Shown piece after piece: positions 29,331 through 39,218 of a DNA stretch of 56,817 nt. Positions within the stretch are counted from its first letter, which is position 1; the number at the start of each line of letters is the position of its first letter. Location: NCBI GenBank assembly GCA_018645005.1, contig JABGPJ010000088.1, forward strand, positions 1 through 56,817, read 5' to 3'. The position numbers and the translations under genes were made by a program. This DNA comes from Deltaproteobacteria bacterium. Its GTDB lineage: Bacteria > SAR324 > XYD2-FULL-50-16. The notes under the pieces were generated by a model, which saw only the letters and a program-made list of their open reading frames with translations, did not search any database and was not told where the DNA came from.

Positions 29331-30548
29331 ATGATGAACTCTATCCTGAAATCAAATAAATTGCACAATGTCTGTTATGATATCCGTGGTCCTGTTCTGA
29401 TTGAGGCAAAAAGGCTGGAAGAAGAAGGCCATAAGATCATTAAACTGAACATTGGTAATCCTGCGCCTTTTGGGTTTGAGGCCCCGGATGAAATTATCCA
29501 TGACATGATAATCAATCTCCCGGCGTCCCAGGGATATTCGGATTCCAAGGGTCTCTATCCAGCCAGGAAGGCGGTCATGCACTATTGTCAGGAAAAAGAG
29601 ATCGATGGTGTCACGATTGAAGATATTTACCTGGGGAATGGTGTCAGTGAGCTCATTGTCATGGCAGTACAGGCGCTTCTGAATGATGGTGATGAAATAC
29701 TGGTTCCATCTCCAGATTATCCACTTTGGTCTGCTGCGATCAGTCTCTGCGGTGGCAAAACAGTCCACTACCACTGCGACGAAGAATCTGAGTGGTATCC
29801 GGACTTGGCAGATATTGAAGAAAAAATTACAAGAAAAACCAGGGGTATCGTTATCATAAACCCCAATAATCCAACCGGATCTGTTTATCCTTTAGAAATC
29901 TTGGACAAAATTATTCACCTGGCCAGAAAGCATAATTTAATTATCTTTTCAGACGAAATATATGACAAGATACTTTATGATGAAGCGGACCATATCTCCA
30001 TAGCGTCGCTGGCTGACGACCTCCTGTTTGTTACATTCAACGGTTTATCAAAAACCTATCGTGTAGCGGGATTCAGGTCGGGCTGGATGATCATCAGCGG
30101 TGCAAAACGGTATGCATCAGATTTTATTGAGGGCTTGGATATCCTGGCCAACATGCGCTTATGTGCGAATGTTCCAGCTCAGCATGCTATTCAGACTGCT
30201 TTAGGGGGATATCAAACGATAAAGGATCTGATAGAACCGGGCGGAAGATTGTTAAAGCAGAGAGACCTGGCCTATGATTTGATTTGCAGTATACCTGGAG
30301 TATCCTGTGTTAAACCCAAGGGAGCACTATATCTATTTCCCAAAATTGATATTCGAAAAATCCCTATTTTCGATGATGAAAAGTTTGTTTTAGATCTTTT
30401 ATTGGATAAAAAGATCCTCCTTGTGCATGGAAGCGCTTTTAACTTACCTACAACCGATCATTTTCGCATCGTATTCCTACCCCATCTGGATAAAATTGAA
30501 GTGGCCATAGAAAAAATTGGCCAGTTTCTGGATGGCTACCACCAGTAA
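29331..30548 (+). CDS. Pyridoxal-phosphate aminotransferase (AlaA-like)
   Basis: NIGNPAPFGFEAPDEII, YSDSKGLYPARKAV, NPNNPTGSVYP, SDEIYDKILYD, FNGLSKTYRVAGFRSGW. Confidence 0.93.
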   Translation: MMNSILKSNKLHNVCYDIRGPVLIEAKRLEEEGHKIIKLNIGNPAPFGFEAPDEIIHDMIINLPASQGYSDSKGLYPARKAVMHYCQEKEIDGVTIEDIYLGNGVSELIVMAVQALLNDGDEILVPSPDYPLWSAAISLCGGKTVHYHCDEESEWYPDLADIEEKITRKTRGIVIINPNNPTGSVYPLEILDKIIHLARKHNLIIFSDEIYDKILYDEADHISIASLADDLLFVTFNGLSKTYRVAGFRSGWMIISGAKRYASDFIEGLDILANMRLCANVPAQHAIQTALGGYQTIKDLIEPGGRLLKQRDLAYDLICSIPGVSCVKPKGALYLFPKIDIRKIPIFDDEKFVLDLLLDKKILLVHGSAFNLPTTDHFRIVFLPHLDKIEVAIEKIGQFLDGYHQ

Positions 30549-30594
30549 CATTTTTGGATATCGAAACACACTCGGTTCCAGTTAACTAAAGCGC

Positions 30595-32808
30595 TTGGCT
30601 ATGAAAATAGGTAGTTCCCCAGATATCTTGCTGGTCACCCCACCCTTAACACAAGTCAACACCCCTTATCCGGCAACTCAGGTATTAAAAGGTTTTTTGA
30701 GTCAGCGTAACCTGAACGTCTTTCAAATCGATTTAGGGCTTGAACTTTTCCTGCACCTGCTGACACCCGAAAATCTAAAAGCGCTTTTTAAAATCGTCAG
30801 GGAACAACCCTCCGACCACACACCCGCAGTTCTTCGCACTCTGAAGCTGGAAAAGGTGTACTTGAACACCGTTTTGCCTGTCATTCGTTTCTTGCAGAAC
30901 AGAGACCCGACACTAGCACATAGAATTGTCTGCGAAGGTTTTCTACCAGAGGGTCCACGTTTCGATACGCTTGAAGAAATGGATTGGGCGTTTGGTACCC
31001 TCGGAATTCAAGACAGAGCCCGGTTCACAGCAACTCTTTATCTTGAAGACATTGCTGATCTTGTTAAAAATTTTATTTCTGAGAGGTTCGGATTCAGTCG
31101 CTATGCCGAAAGACTGGCGCTGTCGGCAACCTGGTTTAAACCGATCGAAGACGCACTGCAGGGACCAGATACTTTGCTTGAGCGATTAATGTTGGAACGG
31201 CTTGATCACTACCTGAAAACCCAAAAACCTGATCTAGTCGGATTCACGATCCCGTTTCCGGGGTGTCTATACAGTGCCTTAAAGTGTGGACAGTTTATCA
31301 AAGCCAACTACCCTTCCATGTCTATTATGATGGGCGGAGGATATATTAGTACAGAACTGAGAGATTTGAAGACCCCCTTGATGTTCAAATATACCGATTT
31401 CGTCTCCCTGGATGACGGGGAACTTCCGTCTCTGCAAATTGCCAAATACTTAAACGGAGAAGTTGATCAGTCCGAACTTAAACGAACTTTCTTCATCAAA
31501 GAAGGAAATGTCAGGTTCTCTGACAACCAGGAACTGTCGGACATTCCTTTTTCAAACTCGGGGGTCCCTGATTATCGAGACCTGCCGCTTGGTCAATACC
31601 TGTCGATTTTAGAGATTGCCAATCCGATGCATCGACTCTGGAGTGATGGTCGTTGGAATAAATTGACTCTGGCCCACGGCTGTTACTGGAAAAAATGCGC
31701 ATTTTGTGATCTCAATCTGGACTACATCTCCCGTTTCGAAGCCATTCCAGCAAAACAATTGGTAGATCGTATCGAAAAAATAATCGATCAGACCGGCCAA
31801 TCCGGATTTCATTTTGTGGATGAAGCCGCGCCGCCACACATTTTACTGGAACTTGCGATTGAAATCTTAAAAAGAGGCACTGTCATCACATGGTGGACAA
31901 ACATTCGCTTTGAAAATCGCTTTTCAAAAGGACTTTGCGAACTGTTAGCAGCATCCGGATGTATTGCTGTTTCAGGCGGACTTGAGACTGCTTCTGACCG
32001 ATTGCTGCAGAAAATGAAGAAAGGGGTCTCTGTTGCACAAGCAGCCCGTGTCGCCAATAATTTGCAAAACGCAGGAATTATGGTGCACGCCTATCTAATG
32101 TATGGGTTTCCGACGCAAACAAATCAGGAAACCATCAATGCGCTGGAGGTCATTCGACAGTTTTTTCACAGTGGCCTGATTCAATCCGCGTTCTGGCACA
32201 GATTCGCCCTCACCCAGCACAGTCCGATTGGGAATCAGCCTGAAAAATATGAGATTCAGGTTACAGATCCTGAACCCGGTGATTTCGCCTTAAATGATCT
32301 GCAGTTTAAAGACCCGTTGGGTGCAGAACATAGCCTCTTTTCAAACGGGTTAAACAAGGCTGTATATAATTATATGCATGGCATCGGCTTAGACTATCCT
32401 ATGGACTTCTGGTTCGATTTTGACGCACCTGCAACAACCGTTGAACCTGCGACCATAGAAAATTATATTCAATCCACAGAAAAAAAAGAGAAAGAACGCC
32501 ATCGGCTGTTGTGGCTCGGATCACTACCCGAACTGTCTATTCAGACAAAAGAAAAAAAAGGAAAAGTTTCTAAAAAATATGTACTGATATTAAACAATCG
32601 TGCAGAACAAAGAACAGTCAGTGTCTCTGAAAAAACAGGCGCATGGCTGATCAAGCAATTGAAAGCGACGTCTCCTAATCATCAGGATCTCATCACTCTC
32701 AGTGATTGGAAAAATAGTTATGAAACCAGTGTGAAAGGGAATTTTAGCGCTTTTTTAAAAACCGATCTCTGGAAATTATTAACCAAAAACGGGTTGTTGC
32801 TCTTATAA
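30595..32808 (+). CDS. B12-binding-type radical SAM protein with CX4CX2C motif
   Basis: N-terminal B12-like region DILLVTPPLTQVNTPYPATQVLKGFL...VGFTIPFPG...IMMGGGYIS; HGCYWKKCAFCD; downstream SGGLETASDRLLQKMKKGV. Confidence 0.88.
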   Translation: MAMKIGSSPDILLVTPPLTQVNTPYPATQVLKGFLSQRNLNVFQIDLGLELFLHLLTPENLKALFKIVREQPSDHTPAVLRTLKLEKVYLNTVLPVIRFLQNRDPTLAHRIVCEGFLPEGPRFDTLEEMDWAFGTLGIQDRARFTATLYLEDIADLVKNFISERFGFSRYAERLALSATWFKPIEDALQGPDTLLERLMLERLDHYLKTQKPDLVGFTIPFPGCLYSALKCGQFIKANYPSMSIMMGGGYISTELRDLKTPLMFKYTDFVSLDDGELPSLQIAKYLNGEVDQSELKRTFFIKEGNVRFSDNQELSDIPFSNSGVPDYRDLPLGQYLSILEIANPMHRLWSDGRWNKLTLAHGCYWKKCAFCDLNLDYISRFEAIPAKQLVDRIEKIIDQTGQSGFHFVDEAAPPHILLELAIEILKRGTVITWWTNIRFENRFSKGLCELLAASGCIAVSGGLETASDRLLQKMKKGVSVAQAARVANNLQNAGIMVHAYLMYGFPTQTNQETINALEVIRQFFHSGLIQSAFWHRFALTQHSPIGNQPEKYEIQVTDPEPGDFALNDLQFKDPLGAEHSLFSNGLNKAVYNYMHGIGLDYPMDFWFDFDAPATTVEPATIENYIQSTEKKEKERHRLLWLGSLPELSIQTKEKKGKVSKKYVLILNNRAEQRTVSVSEKTGAWLIKQLKATSPNHQDLITLSDWKNSYETSVKGNFSAFLKTDLWKLLTKNGLLLL

Positions 32809-32849
32809 GCTCGATCCAGGATGTGTCATTTAGTTATTAGTCTGCAAAA

Positions 32850-33115
32850 ACCTAACCGGACATTGCCATGCTGGATTTCTGCCTATCATACTTCTCATGT
32901 TGATGGACACACCTGAAATCGGTTCTAAATACATGGGAGCTGTTGGAGGTATGTTTATTTGTGTTGCGGAAATCGGAGGTGTATTGGGGCCTTTTTTCAT
33001 GGGTGCTCTGGTGGATCTGACCGGAGCATTCTTTGTCGGAGCTCTCTTCCTGACAGGCCTGGGCCTGATCGTCTCTATCTTAGCATTGTCGTTAAAGTTA
33101 GAACGATACAGGTAG
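32850..33115 (+). pseudogene. C-terminal fragment of an MFS-type transporter
   Basis: Open frame GHCHAGFLPIILLMLMDTPEIGSKYMGAVGGMFICVAEIGGVLGPFFMGALVDLTGAFFVGALFLTGLGLIVSILAL resembles MFS TM10-12; no N-terminal portion present. Confidence 0.65.
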
Positions 33116-33147
33116 CACATCTCCAACAACCATGTGATGTAGCAAAC

Positions 33148-33420
33148 TTACATAGCTCCAACTAATCTGGGAATTAATCCTTGAACCACCTGGATCAAAA
33201 CAATGGCAATTACGGGTGTAAAGTCCATCCCGGCAATCGGTGGGACATTTCGCTCTAGGGGACCTAAAATCGGGTCTGTTATCCGCCTCAGTAAAAGGAC
33301 CAATGGGTTATTCGGATTTGGCCGAATCCAGGATAATACGGCTCGAATGATAATCGCGTAGGTCAAAAAAGTCAGAACGCCGTCGATGAGGTTAATGATT
33401 GTATAAACAGGGTCATTCAT
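33148..33420 (-). CDS. YggT-family membrane protein
   Basis: IIIRAVLSWIRPNPNNPLVLLLRRITDPILGPLERNVPPIAGMDFTPVIAIVLIQ. Confidence 0.95.
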   Translation of the reverse strand: MNDPVYTIINLIDGVLTFLTYAIIIRAVLSWIRPNPNNPLVLLLRRITDPILGPLERNVPPIAGMDFTPVIAIVLIQVVQGLIPRLVGAM

Positions 33421-33506
33421 TTTTTATTTCGTTTTAATGATGTTTGTTGTAAGGGTTGCGATTAACTCACTACTAGAGTGAGAACCGCTCTGTGGCACTA
33501 TCCAAT

Positions 33507-34172
33507 TTATGGTGCTATGGCAAACTCCCAATTCATCTCAATGGCCAACCAGTGAGGAAGAAGCATAATAGAACCGTAAAAACTCAGTCCTGCGTTTTCG
33601 ATTAGATCTTTTATTCGTGGCGAAAATTGATTGGTTACTGTAATAATAGTCGCAAGAGGCACTGGATCATCTTCATTTGATTCCGGATCGTAGAAGGGGC
33701 GACAAGCTGGTGGATCCGAACTAACAAAATGTCTTCGGCATATGAGAGGCCTCATGGGATAGGCACTGCATTCGCCTTCTACCAACATGGGGCAGTAATG
33801 GTGGGTGTATAAAGAATTTTGTTCGTTTTCCCCGGTAGCATGTGGCCGCACGGGTCTGGTCTCATCCCATTTATGCCACTGATGTGTGCGAAGCCTCAGG
33901 TCCTCGATTTGGTCTGATGAAAATTCGTGCTGAATATATTGTGTTAGAGCTTGGGCTTCTGCAATGTTCATTAAGATGTGTTGTCCACAGCACTGAAAAC
34001 ATCCCGATTTACAGGTTGGAACAATACCCTCTTCGACGTACAGTCGTTTAAGCTCGCAATCAACCGCTTCGTCTACAGATGAGTAGACGCGATTAACGAT
34101 ATCTTCTTGTCGGAGAATCAGGGGACCACTATCTCGTTTGTCAGCAAATCTGTTATATACAACGGTATCCAT
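33507..34172 (-). CDS. YkgJ/UPF0153-like cysteine-cluster protein
   Basis: CKSGCFQCCGQHILMNIAEA...CPMLVEGECSAYPMRPLICRRHF. Confidence 0.85.
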   Translation of the reverse strand: MDTVVYNRFADKRDSGPLILRQEDIVNRVYSSVDEAVDCELKRLYVEEGIVPTCKSGCFQCCGQHILMNIAEAQALTQYIQHEFSSDQIEDLRLRTHQWHKWDETRPVRPHATGENEQNSLYTHHYCPMLVEGECSAYPMRPLICRRHFVSSDPPACRPFYDPESNEDDPVPLATIITVTNQFSPRIKDLIENAGLSFYGSIMLLPHWLAIEMNWEFAIAP

Positions 34173-34329
34173 GAGTCCCCCCCTTTATCACAAATTCCTG
34201 CAATGCATTTTGCCGTAGCCCCTGAATAGGTTAAGTAACTATCAACTAACCGGGGCTTTTAAGATTCTGCTCTGCAGCAGGTAACGAGATTTGGATGAAA
34301 AGGGGCTATGAGCTCACAAACCAAATGTG

Positions 34330-34530
34330 CTAAACCGCAGTCACATTTACAGCAGTAGGTCCTTTTTGCCCTTCTTCTATCTCAAAGGTAACTTGAGCGC
34401 CTTCAGCCAGCGTTTTAAATCCACTGGCGTTGATATTTGAATGATGAACGAATACATCAGGGCCATCTTCTTGTTCAATAAATCCAAAACCTTTTTTATC
34501 GCTAAACCATTTTACTGTGCCTTTAGCCAT
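34330..34530 (-). CDS. Cold shock protein (CspA family)
   Basis: [33 protein letters not shown]. Confidence 0.98.
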   Translation of the reverse strand: MAKGTVKWFSDKKGFGFIEQEDGPDVFVHHSNINASGFKTLAEGAQVTFEIEEGQKGPTAVNVTAV

Positions 34531-34966
34531 TGTTACAAACTCTTTTTATATATTCTTGGAATAACTAACGGGTTATTACTACTTTTTACTATGCGATTCA
34601 TCTTCTATCGACTAAATATTTCTGTCAACCTATTTATCTCACCTACAATCAGGCTTCAAGTTCAATCCAATTCAAGATAGGCAAGGCTCTTTCATTTTAA
34701 TGGAAATGAACAGTAACCTGAAGCTCGTTAGTTGGCTGTTTCGGGTTATTTTCGATAAATAAAGTTAATTGCAAATTGTGACGAAAACGTTACTGTCGTC
34801 TCTTTATGGACATTTTAGCAACATTACAGTAAGGTTATAAAACACAAATCACGATTTGATTTATTGTAGCGGTAACCAATTTGACCATTTTTTTGTTCAC
34901 TGACTGCCAATGAATATCTTTAGAGCAGACGACAATCCAGACTTAAACTTTCAACCATAAGAAAAC

Positions 34967-36082
34967 GTGAAAAGAGTATCCCTGACACCGGCGGTGTTTC
35001 ATCTTCCGGAACGTGTAAATAAAATTTCAGAAACATATGGGAAACAGCCTATAGTCCCTCGGGGACCGGCCCTAAAGCCGATTTTGGATCGCCTACGAAA
35101 AAAAGTGTCTGATCAGTTAGATGTTTCAGACACTCATGAAACGGTTGTTTTTACTGCAGCTGGATCTGGAGCGATTGCTGCAGCTGTCGGATCCTGTATT
35201 GACGAGCGGGGTATTTTGATTATTGCCAATGATGTATACGGACATCGGCAGGCCGATTTTTGTGAGCAACTCGGCATTCGTACTATCCGCTACACATTGA
35301 ATCCCGGAGTCAAACCTGACATCAGCGAGATTGAAGCGCTACTGAGGGAACATCAGCCCGGAACGGTTGGCATGGTACACGGCTGTACGAGTGTTGGCCT
35401 CCTCAACCCGGTTAAGGAAATCGGAGAGCTTACCCAGAAATTAAATATTCGACTCATGGTTGATGCCATTGCGTCTGTTTTTGTAGAGGAGATCGAGCTT
35501 AACAACTGGCATATCGATACGCTTATCTGTTCCACAAACAAGGGTCTCCATTCCAATCCAGACCTCTGTTTCTGTGTCGTGGAAAAGGGACTTCTGGAAG
35601 AGATATCAAACAGGCAGGGACGTATTCCTTATCTCGATATAGGGAAAACCTGGCTGGCCCAAAAAAGTGGCGGTCATCCCTATACAATCAATATCAGAGC
35701 TTTACTTGAATTCGAAGCAGCGCTTGACGACTTTATAGAAAGGGGTGGACTAAGTGCGAGAATTGGAATGTATCAGGATCGCTTGAAGATTCTGAGAGAT
35801 GGTTATCAGAGATTAGGTCTTAAAGCCTTTTTGAAAGAAGGCATGGCGCAACAGAATATTGGTACTGCACTATTTCTGCCCGAAGGTGTTAATTATGATG
35901 ATCTGGCCACGGCTCTGGCTCAATGGGATGACGGAAGTGAAGAGTGCTTTGAGATCTATTCGGCGCAGGGAGAATTGTCCGGAGTTGTTTTTAGGATCTT
36001 TAATATGGGAGAGTACAGCCTTAAAACCTATGAGCGATTCATTTCTGCCCTGGAATCTTGCCTCAAACAGCTACAAGCTTAA
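34967..36082 (+). CDS. Class V aminotransferase (PhnW / serine-glyoxylate aminotransferase-like), GTG start
   Basis: LTPAVFHLPERV start context; VFTAAGSGAIAAAV; VHGCTSVGLLNPVKEIG; LMVDAIASVF; STNKGLHSNPDL. Confidence 0.85.
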   Translation: MKRVSLTPAVFHLPERVNKISETYGKQPIVPRGPALKPILDRLRKKVSDQLDVSDTHETVVFTAAGSGAIAAAVGSCIDERGILIIANDVYGHRQADFCEQLGIRTIRYTLNPGVKPDISEIEALLREHQPGTVGMVHGCTSVGLLNPVKEIGELTQKLNIRLMVDAIASVFVEEIELNNWHIDTLICSTNKGLHSNPDLCFCVVEKGLLEEISNRQGRIPYLDIGKTWLAQKSGGHPYTINIRALLEFEAALDDFIERGGLSARIGMYQDRLKILRDGYQRLGLKAFLKEGMAQQNIGTALFLPEGVNYDDLATALAQWDDGSEECFEIYSAQGELSGVVFRIFNMGEYSLKTYERFISALESCLKQLQA

Positions 36083-36693
36083 TCCTCAGAACTCCCGGCA
36101 AATGGAGTTCGTCCCTCAAATGCTGTTGCCAGAGTATTTGAATCGGCGAATTCCAAGTCACCCCCGGCCGGCATGCCCCGAGCGATTCGTGTAATAACAG
36201 GGACCTTATCCTTAAACAGATCCATCAGATAATGAGCGGTTGCTTCTCCTTCCAGTGTTGGATTTGTCGATATCACTAATTCCTGAATTGGATTACGTTG
36301 GATACGATCCTGCAGCTCTGCGATTCTTAGATTCTCCGGAGTAATGCCCTGTAGTGGTGAAATAGCGCCTTGAAGTACATGATAAACCCCTGTGAATACG
36401 TTACTTTTTTCAATCGTAAAGATATTTCGGGGATCCTCAATCACACAGATCATTTCATGATTTCGGCGGGGATCAGCACATATATCGCAGATTTCCATAT
36501 CGGTAAATCCAAAGCAGCATGAGCAGCTGCGAATCGCCTCTCTGGCTTTCAGGATTGAGGCCGCAAGAGCTGATGCGTCTTGTTCGGGGCGCAGCAGTAA
36601 AGAAAAAGCCAATCGTTTCGCGGTCTTTTTTCCGATACCCGGTAATTTTGCCAATTCGTCAATCAGTTGGATTAATGGGATGGGAAGATTCAT
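36079..36693 (-). CDS. recR: Recombination mediator protein RecR
   Basis: LIDELAKLPGIGKKTAKRLAFSLL, CSCCFGFTDMEICDICAD, STNPTLEGEATAHYL, TRIARGMPAGGDLEFAD. Confidence 0.98.
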   Translation of the reverse strand: MNLPIPLIQLIDELAKLPGIGKKTAKRLAFSLLLRPEQDASALAASILKAREAIRSCSCCFGFTDMEICDICADPRRNHEMICVIEDPRNIFTIEKSNVFTGVYHVLQGAISPLQGITPENLRIAELQDRIQRNPIQELVISTNPTLEGEATAHYLMDLFKDKVPVITRIARGMPAGGDLEFADSNTLATAFEGRTPFAGSSED

Positions 36694-37025
36694 TTTTTTA
36701 TCAAATCGCCAAGATCAGGAATTTTCATATCCGTCATGAGATCTGACAAACCATCAGAAACCAGTTGTTTCGCCTGGCGAACCGCTTCGTTGTTAGCCGC
36801 ACGCACCAGATCCTCCAGCGTATCAATATCATTCTTATCAACAATTTCCGGATCGATTTTAATTGACAGTGTTTCCAGGTTTCCATTCATCATAATGGTC
36901 ACCATCCCACCCCCTACAGCAATTTCAACGGTTTTCGTTGCGGCTTCTTCTTTCTTTTTAGCCAGACTTTTCTGCATCTCCTTGGCTTTATCAAGAAGAT
37001 CCTTCATATTGATTCCTTCCATCAC
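36690..37025 (-). CDS. ybaB: YbaB/EbfC nucleoid-associated protein
   Basis: MKDLLDKAKEMQKSLAKKKEE...VEIAVGGGMVTIMMNGNLETLSIKIDPEIV. Confidence 0.95.
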   Translation of the reverse strand: MMEGINMKDLLDKAKEMQKSLAKKKEEAATKTVEIAVGGGMVTIMMNGNLETLSIKIDPEIVDKNDIDTLEDLVRAANNEAVRQAKQLVSDGLSDLMTDMKIPDLGDLIKK

Positions 37026-37740
37026 CTTTTTCCTTCTTCTGTGTCATCTAATATGGTTATTTCTTGGATCTCTGCATCAGGAAATATCTTCAATATCTCC
37101 TGAGCATAGATATCATCTTTAGCAACTGCTTTAATCTCTTCGATCTCTTTTGCTTTTGCATTATCATGTTTGACTTGCAGAGAGTCGTCTAATCCATCAT
37201 CACTTTCCTTAAATATAACCCTGATTGAGTCGTTAAAAAAATCTCTGGCAATCTCTTCAACCTTTGTGCGCTTGGTCTCAGTATAAACTTGAATGTTCTG
37301 GTAACCAATGACCAACTCCTTGTCTGTCAATTCCAGAACAACAGAATTCCGCAGCAGAGATACCAGTGAAACACTGGCATGATTGGCGACTTCATCAACG
37401 AAATTGCGCCATCTTTCTGATGTTTTGGATTCTTTCGGGCTAATAACCTCTGTTTTATCTTTTAAAACAACAGGAGGTGGTTTTTCGACATTTTCCCTCG
37501 AATTGTCTGAATTATCAGATTTTTGCCGTTCCGGGAGCTCACCGACTGGCGTGGGATGATTTGTTGTGCTGGTCAGGTTGACGGGGTCAATGACAGGCAG
37601 CGGCGCTTCCACGGCAGGTTTCCCCGCCGATTGTGTTTGCTGAGCCCTTTTTTCCGATGAGCCGGCATTATCGGGTTCCTGCACGGAATCGGGTCTTTCG
37701 TTTTCAATATGGGTCAGTTGATAGCGGGAATTTTTTTTTT
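37022..37740 (-). CDS. dnaX: DnaX tau-specific C-terminal region, reached by slippage/-1 frameshift at the A10 tract
   Basis: In the -1 frame the A10 tract reads KKKNSRYQLTHIENERPDSVQEPDNAGSS... with no stop, continuing into the 37022-37684 ORF. Confidence 0.8.
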
Positions 37741-38877
37741 ACCCGCACTCCTGAGTGCCGTGATGATTTCTGCAACTCCCACTAAGGATTCGACAGAACA
37801 CATTCTCATCAATCCCATTTCAACGCATATTTTAGCCTGAGTACTGCGTTTTATCTGACCCTCTATATCCAGTATAATTTGAAAATATTGCTGTAACGTT
37901 CCGATACCAACCTTCGCGGAAAGTCGCTTGTATAAGTCCAGCTGGTCCGGCAAAAAATCGTGCCAGTTTAAATCATCTTCGGGAACACTTTTTACGAGAC
38001 TCAAATCTTTTACAACGCCCATTAGATCAATCACGATACGTGCAATGGATCTCCCTTTTGCAACCAGATTTTGAAACAGTGATATTACCTGTGCCACATC
38101 TTTCTCGATGATAGCTTCCAGTAGACCATCCAACTCTCTGGCATCGTTAAGTCCCAGAACAGTAATCACTTTTTCATCATCTACCAGGTCTCCACCGAAA
38201 CTGATCAGCATATCCAACGTTGTTAACGCATCGCGCATACCGCCGGTCGCGCTCTTCGAAATAAGTTTCAAGGCGGAATCACTGACAGATATACCCTCTT
38301 TTTCCACAACCGATTGAAGATAGGTAACCATCTCAGGAATCGAAATGTTTGAAAAATCATAACGCTGACAACGCGAAATGACAGTAGTTGGGATTTTGTG
38401 GTGGTCCGTGGTTGCCAGGATAAACTTCACGTGTGATGGAGGCTCTTCAAGCGTTTTCAACAATGCGTTAAATGACTCCGTGGTCAACATGTGAACTTCA
38501 TCGATGATATAGGTTTTGAATCTACACTTGGCGGGAGAAAACTTCACGTTTTCGCGCAGTTCTCTGATATGCTCTATCCCTCTGTTGGATGCGGCATCAA
38601 TTTCAATGATATCAGTCGCGATACCCTGATTAATTTCGAGACAATTTTCACAGACGTTGCAGGGCTCATGTTCAACTGGCGCGTGGCAATTCAGCGCCTT
38701 GGTCAAAATTCTGGCACAACTGGTTTTTCCTGTTCCCCGTGGACCTGTGAAAAGAAAGGCATGTGCGACGCGGTCGGTTCGGATGGCGTTGATCAAGGTC
38801 TTCGAGATGTGTTCCTGCCCCACCAGGTCTTTAAATCTCGGTGGTCTGAGTTTTCTGGCTAGAACGAGGTAGGACAT
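37714..38877 (-). CDS. dnaX: DNA polymerase III gamma subunit (zero-frame DnaX product)
   Basis: MSYLVLARKLRPPRFKDLVGQEHISKTL, FTGPRGTGKTSCARILTKALNC, zinc module, YIIDEVHMLTTESFNALLKTLEEPP; ends ...AGKKKIPAIN* just past the A10 tract. Confidence 0.97.
   Translation of the reverse strand: MSYLVLARKLRPPRFKDLVGQEHISKTLINAIRTDRVAHAFLFTGPRGTGKTSCARILTKALNCHAPVEHEPCNVCENCLEINQGIATDIIEIDAASNRGIEHIRELRENVKFSPAKCRFKTYIIDEVHMLTTESFNALLKTLEEPPSHVKFILATTDHHKIPTTVISRCQRYDFSNISIPEMVTYLQSVVEKEGISVSDSALKLISKSATGGMRDALTTLDMLISFGGDLVDDEKVITVLGLNDARELDGLLEAIIEKDVAQVISLFQNLVAKGRSIARIVIDLMGVVKDLSLVKSVPEDDLNWHDFLPDQLDLYKRLSAKVGIGTLQQYFQIILDIEGQIKRSTQAKICVEMGLMRMCSVESLVGVAEIITALRSAGKKKIPAIN
37731..37740 (-). promoter_or_regulatory. 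Candidate programmed slippage/frameshift site (A10) with upstream SD-like AGGAG at 37748-37752
   Basis: Minus strand: cactcAGGAGtgcgggtAAAAAAAAAAttcccgctatcaactga; GCGGG/CCCGC flank the tract. Confidence 0.75.
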
Positions 38878-38947
38878 GTCTTTGATGCCGGTTTGAATGT
38901 TCAAGCGCTGTGTTGAAATTCTGATCAACTCTTTTTTTGAAAGTGAT

Positions 38948-39020
38948 CCGTACACACCTTCCAGTGCTTAGTGCTGCTTCCTTTCGGACCTGGCACGGTT
39001 CACACCTTCCAATTGTACGG
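38948..39020 (-). ncRNA. ffs: Signal recognition particle RNA (small bacterial 4.5S type)
   Basis: Minus strand ccgtacaattggaaggtgtgaaccgtgccaggtccgaaaggaagcagcactaagcactggaaggtgtgtacgg; conserved aggtccg-GAAA-ggaagcagc apical loop; terminal ccgtaca/tgtacgg pairing. Confidence 0.93.
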
Positions 39021-39031
39021 ACCACCGTTGG

Positions 39032-39121
39032 TGGCGGAGAGACGGGGATTCGAACCCCGGAAACAGTTTCCCATTTACACGCTTTCCAGGCGTGCTCCTT
39101 CATCCACTCGGACATCTCTCC
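39032..39121 (-). tRNA. tRNA-Ser(GGA)
   Basis: ggagagatgtccgagtggatgaaggagcacgcctGGAaagcgtg...ggttcgaatccccgtctctccgcca; long variable arm; CCA encoded. Confidence 0.96.
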
Positions 39122-39218
39122 GCGATGTCTGATGAAGCCACCGCAGTTTTTTTCAACAAAAGAGATACTACCTGGCAATTGGGCGCAGGTTGTACCCCAC
39201 TGAAGTGTTTTTCAAAAC

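Noticed and set aside
34230-34255. Stem around agcccc...ggggct downstream of the cold shock gene
   Set aside because: Plausible terminator, but no clear T-run in the csp transcription direction; not strong enough to list as a feature.
37022-37684. Independent hypothetical gene downstream of dnaX
   Set aside because: The -1 frame from the A10 tract is continuously open into it, so it is best read as the tau C-terminal region rather than a separate gene.
38878-38955. N-terminal extension of the DnaX ORF (MYGSLSKKELIRISTQRLNIQTGIKD)
   Set aside because: It overlaps the 3' end of the SRP RNA; conserved DnaX starts at MSYLVLARKLRP.
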